Assembly: GCF_963675165.1 (NCBI RefSeq)
Contig: NC_087377.1
Coordinates: forward strand, 10,898,632 to 10,962,631
From: Halichondria panicea
Lineage: Eukaryota > Porifera > Demospongiae > Suberitida > Halichondriidae
Direction: 5' to 3'
DNA length: 64,000 bases
The position numbers were made by a program, and so were the translations under genes. Below are positions 23,984-35,574 of this stretch, piece by piece (within the stretch, counting starts at the first letter, position 1; each line of letters starts with the position of its first letter). Below the pieces are notes generated by a model. It was not told the DNA's origin. It did not search any database and saw nothing but the letters and a program-made list of their open reading frames with translations.

Positions 23984-26900
23984 CGGCCACCGTAGGTACG
24001 TATCCAACTACCACTTATATATTATCTTCAGATTACAGGATGATGACAAATTAATCAACGTCACATTTATCTTATCATTAATTTAAAAAAGAAAAGCGCG
24101 AAGCTAGTTTTTTGCTTACTTTGAAGGCTATTGCAGTCTCTTCATCTGTTGATACTATAATCTACCTATAATGTATAGGTACTGTAGCTCTGCACTAGAA
24201 TGCTGGCTATTAATACAGAACTATAGCTGCAAAAGTAAGAACAAAATTAACAGCCTTTAATCATGGACTATGAACTTTTAGCCCAAGATTCCCCATACAG
24301 TTATAAATGTTCAGGTGCCCTCGCGGTGTTTTCATTTAAGCATTCTAATTAATAACAATGTCCGATGGTGTGTTGATAATTAATTCTAGCTTTTAAACCA
24401 TATATCCTATGTTTTTTTGTGTAACTTACCAACAGAGCGGAGAAACCAGAACATATGAGCGCCATCCTCACTTGTTTCCTGGGAGTCGATCCCTTCAACT
24501 CAGTCATCACCTGCTTAGCTGCATGGTGAAGGTGGGGACATGAGAGGAGACCAGGTAGCTCCGTCTTGTACGTAGATCTGCACGTGTGTGTGAGTTTGTG
24601 TGGATCATGATTGTGTTTGTTAGCCTCCTTCGCAGCCTCTCCTTTTTCTGTTCTTTGTCACAGAAGAGAAATATTGGAGGAACAAAGAAAGAAAGAAGGA
24701 AGCAACTAAGAAAAAGGAGAGCCTGCCTTGCTAAGTCGCGTGATCCCCTACTGACGTAGACAAATTTTAACGAGCGTGGGCGAGAGAAAACCTCAATAAC
24801 TGTCCTCCCACACAGTACTTGGAGCGCATTTACCAGGAACATAATCTGTTATGAACAGTACAGTACAGTGCAGTAGAGTCAGCCTTCGTGAGACCTTTAG
24901 TCAGTAGAGGAAGTATGAAAGACTAGAGTAGAGTAGACTATACTGCTGTAATAATTATATCTACTAATCAAGTGGGTCTGTTCTGAACTCAGGAAAAAAA
25001 ACTGAGCTAAATTTAGATATTTAGTCTCTTTAGTCTTTACTAGGTAAGCCCTCGTCTACGATGTTGATTCTGGCTTACTATCTACGATGCTAACAGCTTT
25101 TATTTAGAGTTTGCAATGCGTAGGCATGCTGTAGCTTTTTGCTCTGTCAGGCTCCGCCCAGCTAGTGATTGCCCACGTTCACTTGTCTACCACTCGTCTA
25201 CCGTCACGCGACTTAGCAAGGCAGGCTCTCCTTTTTCTTAGTCTCTTCCTTCTTTCTTTCTTTGTTCCTCCAATTAGTCCCGTATTTTATCTTATTGAAC
25301 TATGACAAAGAATAGAAAAAGGAGAGGCTGCGAAGGAGGCTATGTGTTTGTTTGGAAGGGAGGTAGTATAAAGTACAAAGCTAACTGGATTGGATGGAAT
25401 CGCGAGGCCGCTGAAGCGTACTATTTAAAAGGAATGTTAAACGTTGCTACTCCAGAAATTTTTATATTTTAATTTCTTGACTTGTGGGTAGCTCAAGGAG
25501 ACTTGAGACCACTCCCATTTATGCGGAGTCCAGGTGGTTGCCAAACCATAGTCATGGACTCTCTAATTATGGCTACAAATATTATCACAAAGCACGCAGT
25601 TAACTTGTTATAGTAGGCACTTCAATAATTTCAGCTACAGTAGTATTAAGCAAACAATAACCCACGTGATTGTGATTGTGATGACGGTATTGTCCTTTGA
25701 CTTCTCTATTCTGAGGATGCTTTCAGATGGAGAACAGCTGGAGCATACCGTTCCTTCCACTTGGTCTGTGGTGGGTTTTATAGGCAGGATTTGGTATCAC
25801 GGCTCTCTGCCAAAAAGCCTGCACATAGCGTTACTTTTCGCCAGAGAAAAACGAACTAAGATGCAGTTCCCTGAGGGTGTCCATCTGCTTCCTAAATCAT
25901 CATTATACTTGGCTGCCGCCACACAGTGGTATAGTCCCTCGAACACTTTACGATGGTGGCCATGTGCATATAATTATGTCATCACCTTTTCTGGGATCGG
26001 CAACATGTCTTCCCCATTGTAACCACCAGCCGGAACAATCATGCCTGAGTCTGCCACACTGGGGTTAGCTACATGTAATTATGAGACATCCATGCAAACA
26101 AAGTGCTATGTTGTAGGAATGGTATGATGTCATTGCGTACTGAGTTAAATTAATGTTATCGACATTAATGTTATCGACATTCAAAATATTTCCATAAAAG
26201 TTAAGCCATTTAGGTGTAAGCGGGGGTAATTGTAAAAGTGTGTAACTATTAATTATCTCCAGAAACTAAAGTCTTTCTAGAGTAATTTTCGAACCTTAGC
26301 CGCTAGATATTCTTCAAATCTCTCCTTAACTAGCAATTTTGAATGTGCAGATATCTAATCACAAGACTAACTAAGTCCCAAAGTTTAGCCAGAAAACGTT
26401 GGTCTTTTCTCTCACACTAAAACTATAACAATGAAAGCACCGCGGGTGCTGATGCCTCGGTGGAGGTGCCAAAGCTACATAAAAGCTAGCTTTTATACAC
26501 ACATTGATTATAATTATCATAATGAACATCTTTTATTTTGCTGCATGCAATCAACCAAATCAACCATGATTGTTGTAAACGATCGATGCCAAAAGTTCAA
26601 GTCTAAAATTAATGGCTGCAAGTCAGCAGAGCCTTGCAGCTCTCTGCTCACTCTTGCAGCTACCAATAGCTAGCGTTCTAGTGCAGAGCTAACTACTAAG
26701 TAGAGTAGTAACACTCGGTGAACAAGTTTTGCTACGGACTCTTCTGAAAACGCTGCAATGGCATTCCAAGTAAGCAAAACTAGGCATAACTCGAGAACGA
26801 AGCATTATTTTGCAAATCCACGAATTAAAATCCAAGTAAACATGACTAGAAGCCTATACTTGCACTTGATTCCTCCTTGAGCAGCTGTAGCGGTCTACAC

Positions 26901-26990
26901 ACACACACATGCACACACACAGACACACAAACACACTATAGTCTACCGTATACCTCGCTTACGCATGCGCACCGAGGCATAATTAATCAT
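23984..26990. repeat. Eroded mosaic copy of the duplicated spacer
   Basis: Separate pieces match copy A in order with large deletions: 23990-24085 with 100-190, 24180-24500 with 2815-3175, 24525-24612 with 6105-6195, and 25350-25720 with 6205-6600. The pieces 26430-26600 (1828-2000) and 26800-26985 (12235-12400) follow. This suggests an older round of duplication of the whole unit immediately 3' of the receptor. No TRAF gene remains. A 118-codon + frame at 25666-26022 has no recognisable domain and I leave it uncalled. Confidence 0.75.
24621..25342. mobile_element. 722-bp foldback element with 9-bp target duplication
   Basis: The ends are TAGCCTCCTTCGCAGCCTCT and AGAGGCTGCGAAGGAGGCTA. The direct repeat TGTGTTTGT lies at 24612-24620 and 25343-25351. 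Inner arms pair again (GCCTGCCTTGCTAAGTCGCG with its complement near 25206-25225), leaving a short unique centre. It is Mutator-like by its 9-bp duplication and has no transposase. The undisrupted site is visible as GTGTGTTTGGAAGGG at 34529-34543. Confidence 0.88.
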
Positions 26991-27261
26991 CACAAACTCA
27001 CCACCACAGCTTATGTTGCCATCGAAATATTTTTGGATATGCTGTAGCTTATTCATTCACCTACACAATGCCGGGTATCCAATGCAATCATAGGTTTAAG
27101 TACAATAATAATTATTACTACTAACAAATTGGTGGTAATAATATTATTTACTCTGTATAATTATAGAGACTGAATGTATAACATGTTCACATGGTTGAGC
27201 CCTTGAGCCACTAATAGTCAGCCAATATGAGTGCATGCGTGTGTACTGTAACAGTTAGTGT

Positions 27262-27267
27262 TTTATT
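27262..27267 (-). promoter_or_regulatory. Polyadenylation signal (minus strand)
   Basis: AATAAA on the minus strand lies about 125 bases after the stop of the large beta-helix gene. Confidence 0.5.
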
Positions 27268-27390
27268 GAGCTTACTTACATGTAGATCTATACATATGCA
27301 TATACATACTAGTTTCTTTATAGCTAGATCTATACTAGGTATGAGTACTATAGTGTGTTATAGATGCTATACAACTGGTTATTTAGAGGT

Positions 27391-30300
27391 TTAACTAGAG
27401 GCCTCTAATAGTGGTTCTTTAAGCTCCACAATAGTGAATGTTGGCTTGCTTGTTGTGTTTGAGCCTGTTAGGATGTATGGGTCCAAATGACATGTTTCTT
27501 TTTGTGGTTTTGAAGATAATGCGCCAGCTCTTTTTATGAGCTTCTTGAAAGCTGGGTACTTTAAGCAGAAATTGTAACAGTGATAAATTAATATCAGTAA
27601 GCATACAGCAAATGCACTGCCGACCATGCAAGACGTAAGAATAGCTTGCCCCTTGATTTTATGTGTTTTGTTTGAAAGAAGAAATTGTGAGGACAATGTG
27701 AGAACTAGCAGATTACCGAGAAAGAATAGTTCGAGACAATTTTGGAGTTTGTTTCGATATACCTTTGTTATTTGGAGCGTCATAGACATTAGCAATACCA
27801 GAGAAAGTACGAGGCTTATTAAGAATAAGTTTACGGCTTTGTTTCTAGTCACATTCAAAGCCACAGCAGTTAGAATAACCAGTCTAATGAGTAGTTGAAG
27901 TCCACTCCAATAGCGAATGTTATTTTTGTATGGTCCCTGATAGGCATCTAATAGAGGTTTCACTTTGTTGACCCATCGCAGTGGCTTGTGGTGTGAGTAT
28001 CGCTGGAGAAATGGTGCCATAAATAGCAAGATGGTGAATGGCAGTATGTGAGCTAATAATGTGACAAGCCCAACAATAAAGAGCAAGCTGTGTGGCCACT
28101 CTAGGAATTGGTACCTGCCATCAAGCAGCCAGAGAGTAGTGGGTGTGCCGTTGACGTTTGTGAGCGTGATTGGTGAAAATGTATCGAATGTTGTTCGTAA
28201 CAGTTTAGCATACGATAGTAGGAAGAGTGTAGCTAGAACTGATACTGTGTTTGAGCCAGTCCATTTAGAAACGGTAATAGAGTATCTACTGATAACAATC
28301 AGTAAACCTACCAATGTCCAAATGTACACAGGGAAGACAAACTGCAACCAAGTTTTGTAGTATGTGTTTAGCCCTTCCACAAAGCATGTTTCTATTCCTA
28401 GGTCGAGATTTAGCCAAGCAACAAAAATGGAGAGAACATATATAGGTTTACTGTTGCTGTTAGCTGGATAGAAAGTAGTTTGTGTTGCTCCTACAATATT
28501 TGCATAGAAGATGAGACCATTGATAGTTCCTGTAGAAACAGTTAGGTTGCATTTAAGCAATACAACAATCAACACAACTCCAGCAAGTGCAAACGGTATG
28601 AGTAGGAGAAGGTAGACATTGGAGCATTTCTTACACTGGGATGTACCTAAAACTAGACTGAGACCTGGTGGACAAGTTCCACACAGGATACCAGTGCGAT
28701 TGAAGTTACACTGCTCGTGCTGATTACGTGGATCAATGGTAGTGTAATTGCTTTTACAGTAGTCAAATGGGCAAGTTTGATGTGCAGTGACATGTCCACC
28801 ATAATTACCAACCCACATTGACAAGGCTTTGTGCAATTGTCCATCAGTTACGCTGCAAGTTACACCCTTTTCAATGAGATGGCTGGTACAAATGCACTTC
28901 CCAGTGTTACTGTCTTGTATAAAGCCAGGCAGGCAAGCTTCTATCCAAACATCAATTATCACTGGAATCACTTTTTTCTCCCAATTATATAGTTCCACAA
29001 TCGAATCTTGAATTGTCAAAAACAATGATACAGTAGCTTCAGTTTCAAATGTATCGATTGAGTAGGATACATTTTTGCACTCTAAACCTAAATCTTTAAC
29101 TTTCCAAGTGTCTGCAATGCTGTTGTTAGTGTTTTTCAAATCTGCTCTCACAATGCAAGGAGAAGAATAATTGTACTGACCAACGCACACAAGTGGGACT
29201 TGAAAAATTTGCCCAGGGAAAGTCCTAATCTTTAACGAGTGTGAGCAACTATGTGTTTGTGGGAAATCTATAGAACAAATGCACACTTTGTTTGGAGGAG
29301 AGGAAATTGCTGAGGATGTGTTTATTTCAGCAATGTAGACTTTCGACCAAAAACTTAATGGGCAATTTTCAAGATTTCCACCAAAAACTGAATTTCCTCC
29401 AAATTTGGCTGTGTTATCCATCATTGTAACTACGGTGTTATCCATCACTTGTGTGCTAATAAAGCATTTGTCTTGTATTCCACAACTGTGCCTGATTGCA
29501 ATACCTCCACCAACACCATCAGCCTTGTTTCCATTAACAATAAGATGATTGAATGTCTGTTCGTCAAATTCGAGAAAACTAGTATGAATTGTTTGTAAAA
29601 CTGAATTGGTAATTTTGATTGAGCAGTCAAAAAAGATTCCACCTCCATCTGATTTTATAGCAGAATTATTTTCGATGTTAACGATGCCAGATATTGTTAG
29701 CCATGATTCAAAAAGGTACAAAGCTCTGCAAGTGTTGTTCACCATACTCACATTACTAAGCAGAAGTCCCTCTTGCCTATGAATAACAATAACACTACCT
29801 TCTGTGTCACCATGGCTGTTTGTTGTAGCAACCTGGAAGATTGAGTTACCTTCAAATTTTGAATTTTTGATTTGACTAGTGTGACGCGTTTTAGATCTAA
29901 AATAAAATGCTGCTCCACTTTTAGCTTTATTTGCTGAGAATATACAGTCCTGGACTTCGTACAAATACTCAACAATGAATATAGCTCCGCCATATTTGGC
30001 AGCTGAGTTAAGTATGAAAGTAGTTTTAGATATGACAATTTCAGTGTCTTTGATGTATGTAGCACCGATATTATCGTCTTCAGACACATACATTGCACCA
30101 CCATCAGTAATTGCTGTGTTGCCAAAGAAAACAGACCTGATAATTCTTACTGTAACACCGTAATTATAATATTGAGAATAAAGATAACGATGGGTAGAGG
30201 TATGAAAACTCGGCCAGTATGAGCTCTGAAATCTAAATGAAGAGAAAAGATTTTGTGAATGTAAGAACTCAGTAAAACTCTTGTAATCCTCTAGTTTCAC

Positions 30301-31284
30301 TAGTACAATCATTCCTCCACCAACAATCGCTTGGTTATTGCTAAATGTGCAATTTTCTATGTCAAGATGAATACTCTGTTGGAATGAATCAATCACGATT
30401 GCCAGACCACCTGAAGTGCATCCATGAAAGTCTTGTGCATTTCTTTCGTGACAGTTTCCAATGCCATTTGAAAAATTGGAATTTACGATTTGAATGCTGC
30501 TGCTGCTGCTTTTTTCTTTGTAGGCGTTAGTGAAGGCGTTAGTGACAAGAATGTATGCATTTCCTCCCATCATCTCTTTGTTCTGTTCATTGTTGCTACC
30601 ATTTATCATAACATGATCAATCTGTAATTTCCACTTTTCATATTCGCCGAAGTTAATTACTAGCAGACCAACTCCTAAACTGTTGCTAATTGTGATGTCA
30701 CTGGCTGCCATCTCTGGTACGTTCATGACACCGATTGAGGTTGTTGTCTCCACTAGTAAACTCATCTCCTTTCTCGGGAGATGGAGGCCATAACCACAAT
30801 TTTGTATCTCAAAGTGTTTCAATGATAGTGACGAGACACGAAAGAACAAGAAACTAATCGCAAATCCTTGTGCACAGTCAATCAGAACTTGCTCTACCCC
30901 TCCTTGAGACACATTGAATTGAGCAGGTAGACCAGTAACAACTGCTGATACATGAACGTCGACGTCTGAATCCTTTCCATTCAGCTCTCCGATGATAATC
31001 CAACCGCTTTCACGAGGAATGTGAATACCTGGCAGAAAATTCAATGTTATGTTTCTGTTTCCATTGATACTTGCATTACCTGTGGTGGCATTTGATACAA
31101 GGTCAGATATAGTCACACACTGGTCTTGGGGTATGGAATGAGGACACACTGACATTGTATCCGGTCTCACCCAGTACTCAATAGCTACTTTAAGCCGACC
31201 ATCATCATCGTAAACCCATGAGGGAAGAGGATATGTTAGAAACAAAAAGATTATTGTCGGCGCAAATAATTTTTTTCCCAGCAT
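27391..31284 (-). CDS. Intronless beta-helix / multi-pass membrane protein, about 1297 residues
   Basis: The frame opens at 31428, but the Met at 31284 starts a clean signal peptide (MLGKKLFAPTIIFLFLTYPL), so I place the start there. Residues about 90-680 are repeated right-handed parallel beta-helix turns (ENCTFSNNQAIVGGGM, AITDGGAMYVSEDD, AAKYGGAIFIVE). About 830-885 are Cys-rich and EGF/laminin-like (CNFNRTGILCGTCPPG). About 885-1245 contain eight or nine membrane helices, then a cytosolic tail. It is probably a surface protein with an extracellular repeat sensor. I recall this architecture as an expanded, uncharacterised demosponge family; ligand and signalling are unknown. No frameshift is seen. 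Confidence 0.85.
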   Translation of the reverse strand: MLGKKLFAPTIIFLFLTYPLPSWVYDDDGRLKVAIEYWVRPDTMSVCPHSIPQDQCVTISDLVSNATTGNASINGNRNITLNFLPGIHIPRESGWIIIGELNGKDSDVDVHVSAVVTGLPAQFNVSQGGVEQVLIDCAQGFAISFLFFRVSSLSLKHFEIQNCGYGLHLPRKEMSLLVETTTSIGVMNVPEMAASDITISNSLGVGLLVINFGEYEKWKLQIDHVMINGSNNEQNKEMMGGNAYILVTNAFTNAYKEKSSSSSIQIVNSNFSNGIGNCHERNAQDFHGCTSGGLAIVIDSFQQSIHLDIENCTFSNNQAIVGGGMIVLVKLEDYKSFTEFLHSQNLFSSFRFQSSYWPSFHTSTHRYLYSQYYNYGVTVRIIRSVFFGNTAITDGGAMYVSEDDNIGATYIKDTEIVISKTTFILNSAAKYGGAIFIVEYLYEVQDCIFSANKAKSGAAFYFRSKTRHTSQIKNSKFEGNSIFQVATTNSHGDTEGSVIVIHRQEGLLLSNVSMVNNTCRALYLFESWLTISGIVNIENNSAIKSDGGGIFFDCSIKITNSVLQTIHTSFLEFDEQTFNHLIVNGNKADGVGGGIAIRHSCGIQDKCFISTQVMDNTVVTMMDNTAKFGGNSVFGGNLENCPLSFWSKVYIAEINTSSAISSPPNKVCICSIDFPQTHSCSHSLKIRTFPGQIFQVPLVCVGQYNYSSPCIVRADLKNTNNSIADTWKVKDLGLECKNVSYSIDTFETEATVSLFLTIQDSIVELYNWEKKVIPVIIDVWIEACLPGFIQDSNTGKCICTSHLIEKGVTCSVTDGQLHKALSMWVGNYGGHVTAHQTCPFDYCKSNYTTIDPRNQHEQCNFNRTGILCGTCPPGLSLVLGTSQCKKCSNVYLLLLIPFALAGVVLIVVLLKCNLTVSTGTINGLIFYANIVGATQTTFYPANSNSKPIYVLSIFVAWLNLDLGIETCFVEGLNTYYKTWLQFVFPVYIWTLVGLLIVISRYSITVSKWTGSNTVSVLATLFLLSYAKLLRTTFDTFSPITLTNVNGTPTTLWLLDGRYQFLEWPHSLLFIVGLVTLLAHILPFTILLFMAPFLQRYSHHKPLRWVNKVKPLLDAYQGPYKNNIRYWSGLQLLIRLVILTAVALNVTRNKAVNLFLISLVLSLVLLMSMTLQITKVYRNKLQNCLELFFLGNLLVLTLSSQFLLSNKTHKIKGQAILTSCMVGSAFAVCLLILIYHCYNFCLKYPAFKKLIKRAGALSSKPQKETCHLDPYILTGSNTTSKPTFTIVELKEPLLEASS

Positions 31285-31428
31285 ACTTGGTTCAATCGAT
31301 GTACGTTGTCTTGAATAATGTAAAATAACTATAATTATAGTACACCTGTGAATGCAAGCTATCACACAGGACAGTTTAGCTGAAATACAACGAGTTGAAT
31401 TATTACTGTGAATTAAATTAACAAGCAC

Positions 31429-32207
31429 GGGCTATTCACTAGATTCTAAGTCATGACACCATGCATGAAACAAAAGCTATTATGACTGAAAGCATAAGCT
31501 GATAATAACTGATAACTATAAATGTACATGCCATTACTTTCACTTTACAATTGGGCCTTATTCCCAATGCCATTCAAAAGCAAGGTATCAAAACCATTGG
31601 CAATGGTTTTGATATCTTGCTCTTTAAATGTAATTTGGATGTAGGGAAGTTTAATATAGATACTCATGTGTATCATAATTAGCAGGCAGTCCCAAATGAT
31701 ATGCTTAGATTCTATTCTGGGTATGGCCTATAATTATATAACAAAGGTAAATTTCTGGTACCATATCAGGATAGTGCAAAATTTCCTGTATATATACTTT
31801 CCTTTATGTGTCCACACATCTCTTGAACTTCTTCAGGATTGGTAAAACTGTACGGGAAATTTTGCACTATCCTTCAGTATCTACAGTGCATCTAGCCTCA
31901 ATTCCAGGCCGATTAATCGGCCTTGAATCGAGGCTACAGTGCATCCAGTCTAAGAGTAGAATACTGAAATAGGTGAGTAGTTGTACTTAAATGTATCTCA
32001 AGATTGAAAAATTTTAAAGAAATTGTGCTGACACCATTGTAGCTACTAATTTTGGCGGATTTGTAGCAAATTCATAACCACAATATATCTCACAAGTGTT
32101 AAGGTTGAATGGAAAGTTTTGAGTGTCAGATACAGATGAAAAAAGGGCTAGCTTGCTTAGCATACTCTCAAAAGTACATTACATTATACAGAAGTACATT
32201 AGAAAAA
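31429..32207. other. Spacer with minimal MITE
   Basis: No gene is supported. A short inverted repeat ATCAAAACCATTGGCAATGGTTTTGAT at about 31588-31614 could form a hairpin; it is shown here only as a local palindrome. The segments 31769-31785 and 31847-31872 repeat AGTGCAAAATTTCC/GGAAATTTTGCACT in inverted order. Confidence 0.5.
31893..31936. mobile_element. 44-bp minimal TAGCCTC element (two inverted repeats only)
   Basis: TAGCCTCAATTCCAGGCCGA is followed directly by its near-complement, ending TTGAATCGAGGCTA. A perfect 9-bp direct repeat CAGTGCATC flanks it (31884-31892 and 31937-31945). It has the same ends and duplication length as 5226-5802 and 56081-56218, so it appears to be a member reduced to its ends. 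Confidence 0.88.
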
Positions 32208-32362
32208 CTAGTGGACCTTGTTGTCCCTGTGCACCTGGTGGACCGTGTTGTCCCTGTACTCCAGGTGGGCCTTGTTGTCCCTGTGCACCTGGTGGACCTT
32301 GTTGTCCCTGTGCTCCAGATGGGCTTGTTGTCCCTGTGCACCTAGTAGGCCTTGTTGTCCCT
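32208..32362 (-). pseudogene. Collagen-like Gly-X-Y relic
   Basis: The minus strand reads as repeats of GAQGQQGPP with a 27-bp DNA period, the Gly-X-Y pattern of collagen. One base is missing near 32318 (GGACAACAAGCCC where GGCCC is expected), which breaks the triplet frame. The stretch is short (about 50 residues). No signal peptide, NC domain or further exons are visible, so I treat it as a relic or isolated exon. Confidence 0.6.
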
Positions 32363-32827
32363 TAAGACTTCATAATTTTTTAATTGCGTTTTATTATTAG
32401 TGCGTACTTAATTTAGCATTAATTATACAAATTCACTAAAATTCGCCTGTTTATAATAGTAACAATAAGGTAGTGTATATACACACATGCCGCAATACAT
32501 ATTGTCAAGATTCTTCCTATCACTGGAGGAAATAAGATTATAACAATAGTGCCTGGAGGATAATAATATTAAAATCACTGGACATCACCTAGGATACAGA
32601 GTGAATCCAGAATAAACTATAGTAACCCAACTACCAGCACCAATTAAGAATAAAGAGTGTAATACTCAGCACTCTTACAAGGAGACTACTTCAAGAAATT
32701 CTTAGCAGTCATAAAACCATAACAGTATATTTAACAGATGACCAATACACCACATACATATATATGTACGTGTACATACCGGAGTTAAAGACAGACTTCA
32801 CAGTAACTAAGACTGGCTGCATTCTTA

Positions 32828-33021
32828 CCAGAACACAGTGACCAGAAGTTCGATGAAGAGAGACCCGGTCTCCCACAGCAACCACCACGCTCAAGGAGAA
32901 ACCCCTCTAGCAGCCAATGCCAGGGACGTGGTGGTGAACGTAGTAGTCCTAGTCCTGGTGCTGGTGGCAGAGGAGCTGGTGGTGTTGTAGGTAGCACGGA
33001 GGTGCCACCAGGTCCACTGTA
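32828..33021 (+). CDS. Low-complexity coding-like exon, Pro/Gly/Arg-rich
   Basis: After a possible acceptor (TTCTTACCAG) the + strand reads a plausible low-complexity sequence with PEHSDQKFDEERPG, QQPPRSRRN and GAGGRGAGG, closing at TAG 33019-33021. The GAGGRGAGG segment resembles the 63-bp repeat at 41631-42090. The minus strand is also open and proline-rich here, so strand and reality are uncertain. Confidence 0.25.
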
Positions 33022-33242
33022 GGAGCTGCCACCAGACCTGGAGGAATTGGAGGTGGTGGAGATAGCAGTCCAGGAGCCGGAGCAGGAGCTACAAGCACAC
33101 AGAAAAGAAACACCTGTGATTTTGTGATGAGATTGTTTATAAGCAACCAACAACTGATTAGTAATACTGCAAAAACAGCAAAACAGTCATTTGAACATCC
33201 ATGAACACATAATTATGCCTCCTCTCAAACGACATTTTAGGA

Positions 33243-33431
33243 AATCCAGTAATTTTCGGGGACAAAATATTCGTGGTTTAGCAATAATTATTTAGACGTT
33301 TCGTAGATAACATTTTAGTGGTTGCTGATTTGCACTGCAGGTAAAGGTAGTCAAAGTCGCTTCATTTGTGGTCAGAGCTTCAACCCACGAAAACGAATAT
33401 TTTGTCCCCCGAAAATTACCGGCTATACGAT
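33243..33431. mobile_element. Decayed CCGTATA-type MITE
   Basis: The left part (TTTTCGGGGACAAAATATTCGTGG) and right part (AATATTTTGTCCCCCGAAAATTACCGGCTATACG) match 3997-4415. The left end is degraded. It marks the left side of the third spacer copy. Confidence 0.65.
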
Positions 33432-35036
33432 AATATGACTGAACTGATATATTTTATGCACAAACCTATACGATGTCCTTGAGGCTTCTAATTACCGTCC
33501 TCTGGGTAGAGCCTCTTGACAAGCCCAAAGCAACAGTCTGCATAGTGAAAACTTAGTGTGCCCGGCCCAACTACGACAAACAATTAAGGGATTGGTGGCA
33601 GTGTGGCGGTTGGTTGTTGAGCGCCATAGCAGGTATACTGTACCCATGGTGTTGTTCTTATTCTGCCCTGAACAGTTGTTGGCATGAAGACATACTGTAA
33701 CACTGTCTTCTCACCTGTAAACAGCATAAGTATTGGTTCCTTCGTTATTTGACTTAGTATAATTATATAAGAAATCTGAGGATATCACCTAGGCCATGGT
33801 TATCAAAGCAGTACCGGTAGTGTAGCTGGCTAACCACGATGTTCACCTCCTTGCCAAAGTTTCCTGCCTCGTCACAGAGGAAGTTCACCTGGCACCTTGT
33901 ATCAAATAAAGAGCATTTCCTTGGTACCAGAAAGTAGATGGGACCAGGTTAAACGGTTCCTGGGATAGTGTACCTGTGAAATAATAAATAGCAACGACAT
34001 GGTAAATTGCAACGCATTGTCAAAAGTAAACGTTATAAACGTACTATGTAAACGGAACTTGATATATTGGGCGCTACTGTACATATACTGAGTAAGATAA
34101 TTTGAAATCAGTGTCCCTCAGAACTAAAAGCCTGTCATTCACCAGCTTCAGATTTAATCCGAATACTTAGGAGTTCCCGTCTTTTTCTTACACCACTTTC
34201 GAATTAGACAATACGAACATACTAAAGATATACTACGGAAGCAGTACGGGAATTTTTTTATTTACAGCTAGTGTATGCTGAACAACTCACTATTAGTGTG
34301 TCAGAGTAGTGCACCTCCGAGATGGTGTGGTGTAAGTCAGTCATGGCTTGTCTTATAGCACTGCGTCCAAAACTAGAGATGTGGTCAACACTGGCAGCCA
34401 CTGACGATTGACGATAGCACCTGACTAGCTAGCAGCTGCATGGTGAGGGTGGGAACACGAGAGGAGACCAGGTAGCTCCGTCTTGTACGTAGATCTGCAT
34501 GTGAGTGCGAGTTTATGTGGAGTGTGATTGTGTGTGTTTGGAAGGGAGGTAGTATAAAGTACAAAGCTAACTGGATTGGCGAGGCCGCTGAAGCGTACTA
34601 CAAAAGAATGTTAAAGGTTGCTAGTCTAGAAGTTTTGATCTTTTAATTTCTGATATGTGGGTAGCTAGCTCAAGGAGAGGCGAGACAACTCCCACGTGGA
34701 GTCCAGGTAATAATAATTATTATCACAAAGCACGCAGTTAAACAGGGAAGTTAACTTATTTTTTGGGTTATAGTAGGCACTTCAATAATTTCAGCTGCAG
34801 TATAGTAGTATTAAGCAAACAATAACCCACATGATTGTGATCGTGATGACGGTATTGTCCTTTGACTTCTCTATTCTGAGGATGCTTTCAGATTATTGCA
34901 GCTCTTTACTGTTTACAGTTTTACCTTGTGTTTGGTACTTGCATGAGAGGATCATGTGATTCCTCTATCTGGATTTCATCTTACATTTATATGTATGTAG
35001 ACTTAGTGTTTGTGGTTTAATTGTACAAGTACATCC

Positions 35037-35574
35037 GACTAGAAAAACATTTGCAATGTGAAAAATTGCTAGGATTGGCCAGGGGAACCACAAAAAAGCG
35101 TGGAAACAAGAAATCCGACGAGAGCATAACTCCAATCCGTTACAACGTCAATCACATGTACTGGTAGTTTTCCATGTTTTCCCGGCCAATATAATATAAA
35201 TACGCAATTTTTACTGGTGGGTGATGACCAATCCTTTTATTATACATCCATTTTGGAATGTGCGGGCATATAATCATGATGATTTGTGATGAATTGATGT
35301 TCTAATACATGCAGTGTTGAGCACAGGTACACACAGTCCATCCATGCGTAGTAACATGCACGGACCGTACTGGTGACCTGCATGGAATGATGTGGTGGAT
35401 GGAAGCTGGTAGATGGATCTGGAACACAGTCTATATACTATGTATTGTACATGTTCATGACGTTGTAACGGATTGGAGTTATGCTCTCGTAGGATTTCTT
35501 GTTTCCACGCTTTTTTGTGGTTCCCCTGGCCAATCCTAGCAATTTTTCACATTGCAAATGTTTTTCTAGTCGGA
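35037..35574. mobile_element. Long-inverted-repeat element
   Basis: Arms of about 130 bp run from ACTAGAAAAACATTTGCAATG to its complement CATTGCAAATGTTTTTCTAGT. Both include GCTAGGATTGGCCAGG and ACTCCAATCCGTTACAACGT. It is highly similar to 63474-64000. It inserted into the spacer copy between segments matching 6745 in copy A. Confidence 0.85.

Noticed and set aside
25666-26022. 118-codon + strand frame
   Set aside because: It lies across the junction of spacer relics, has no domain or signal, and no homologous frame is kept in copy A.
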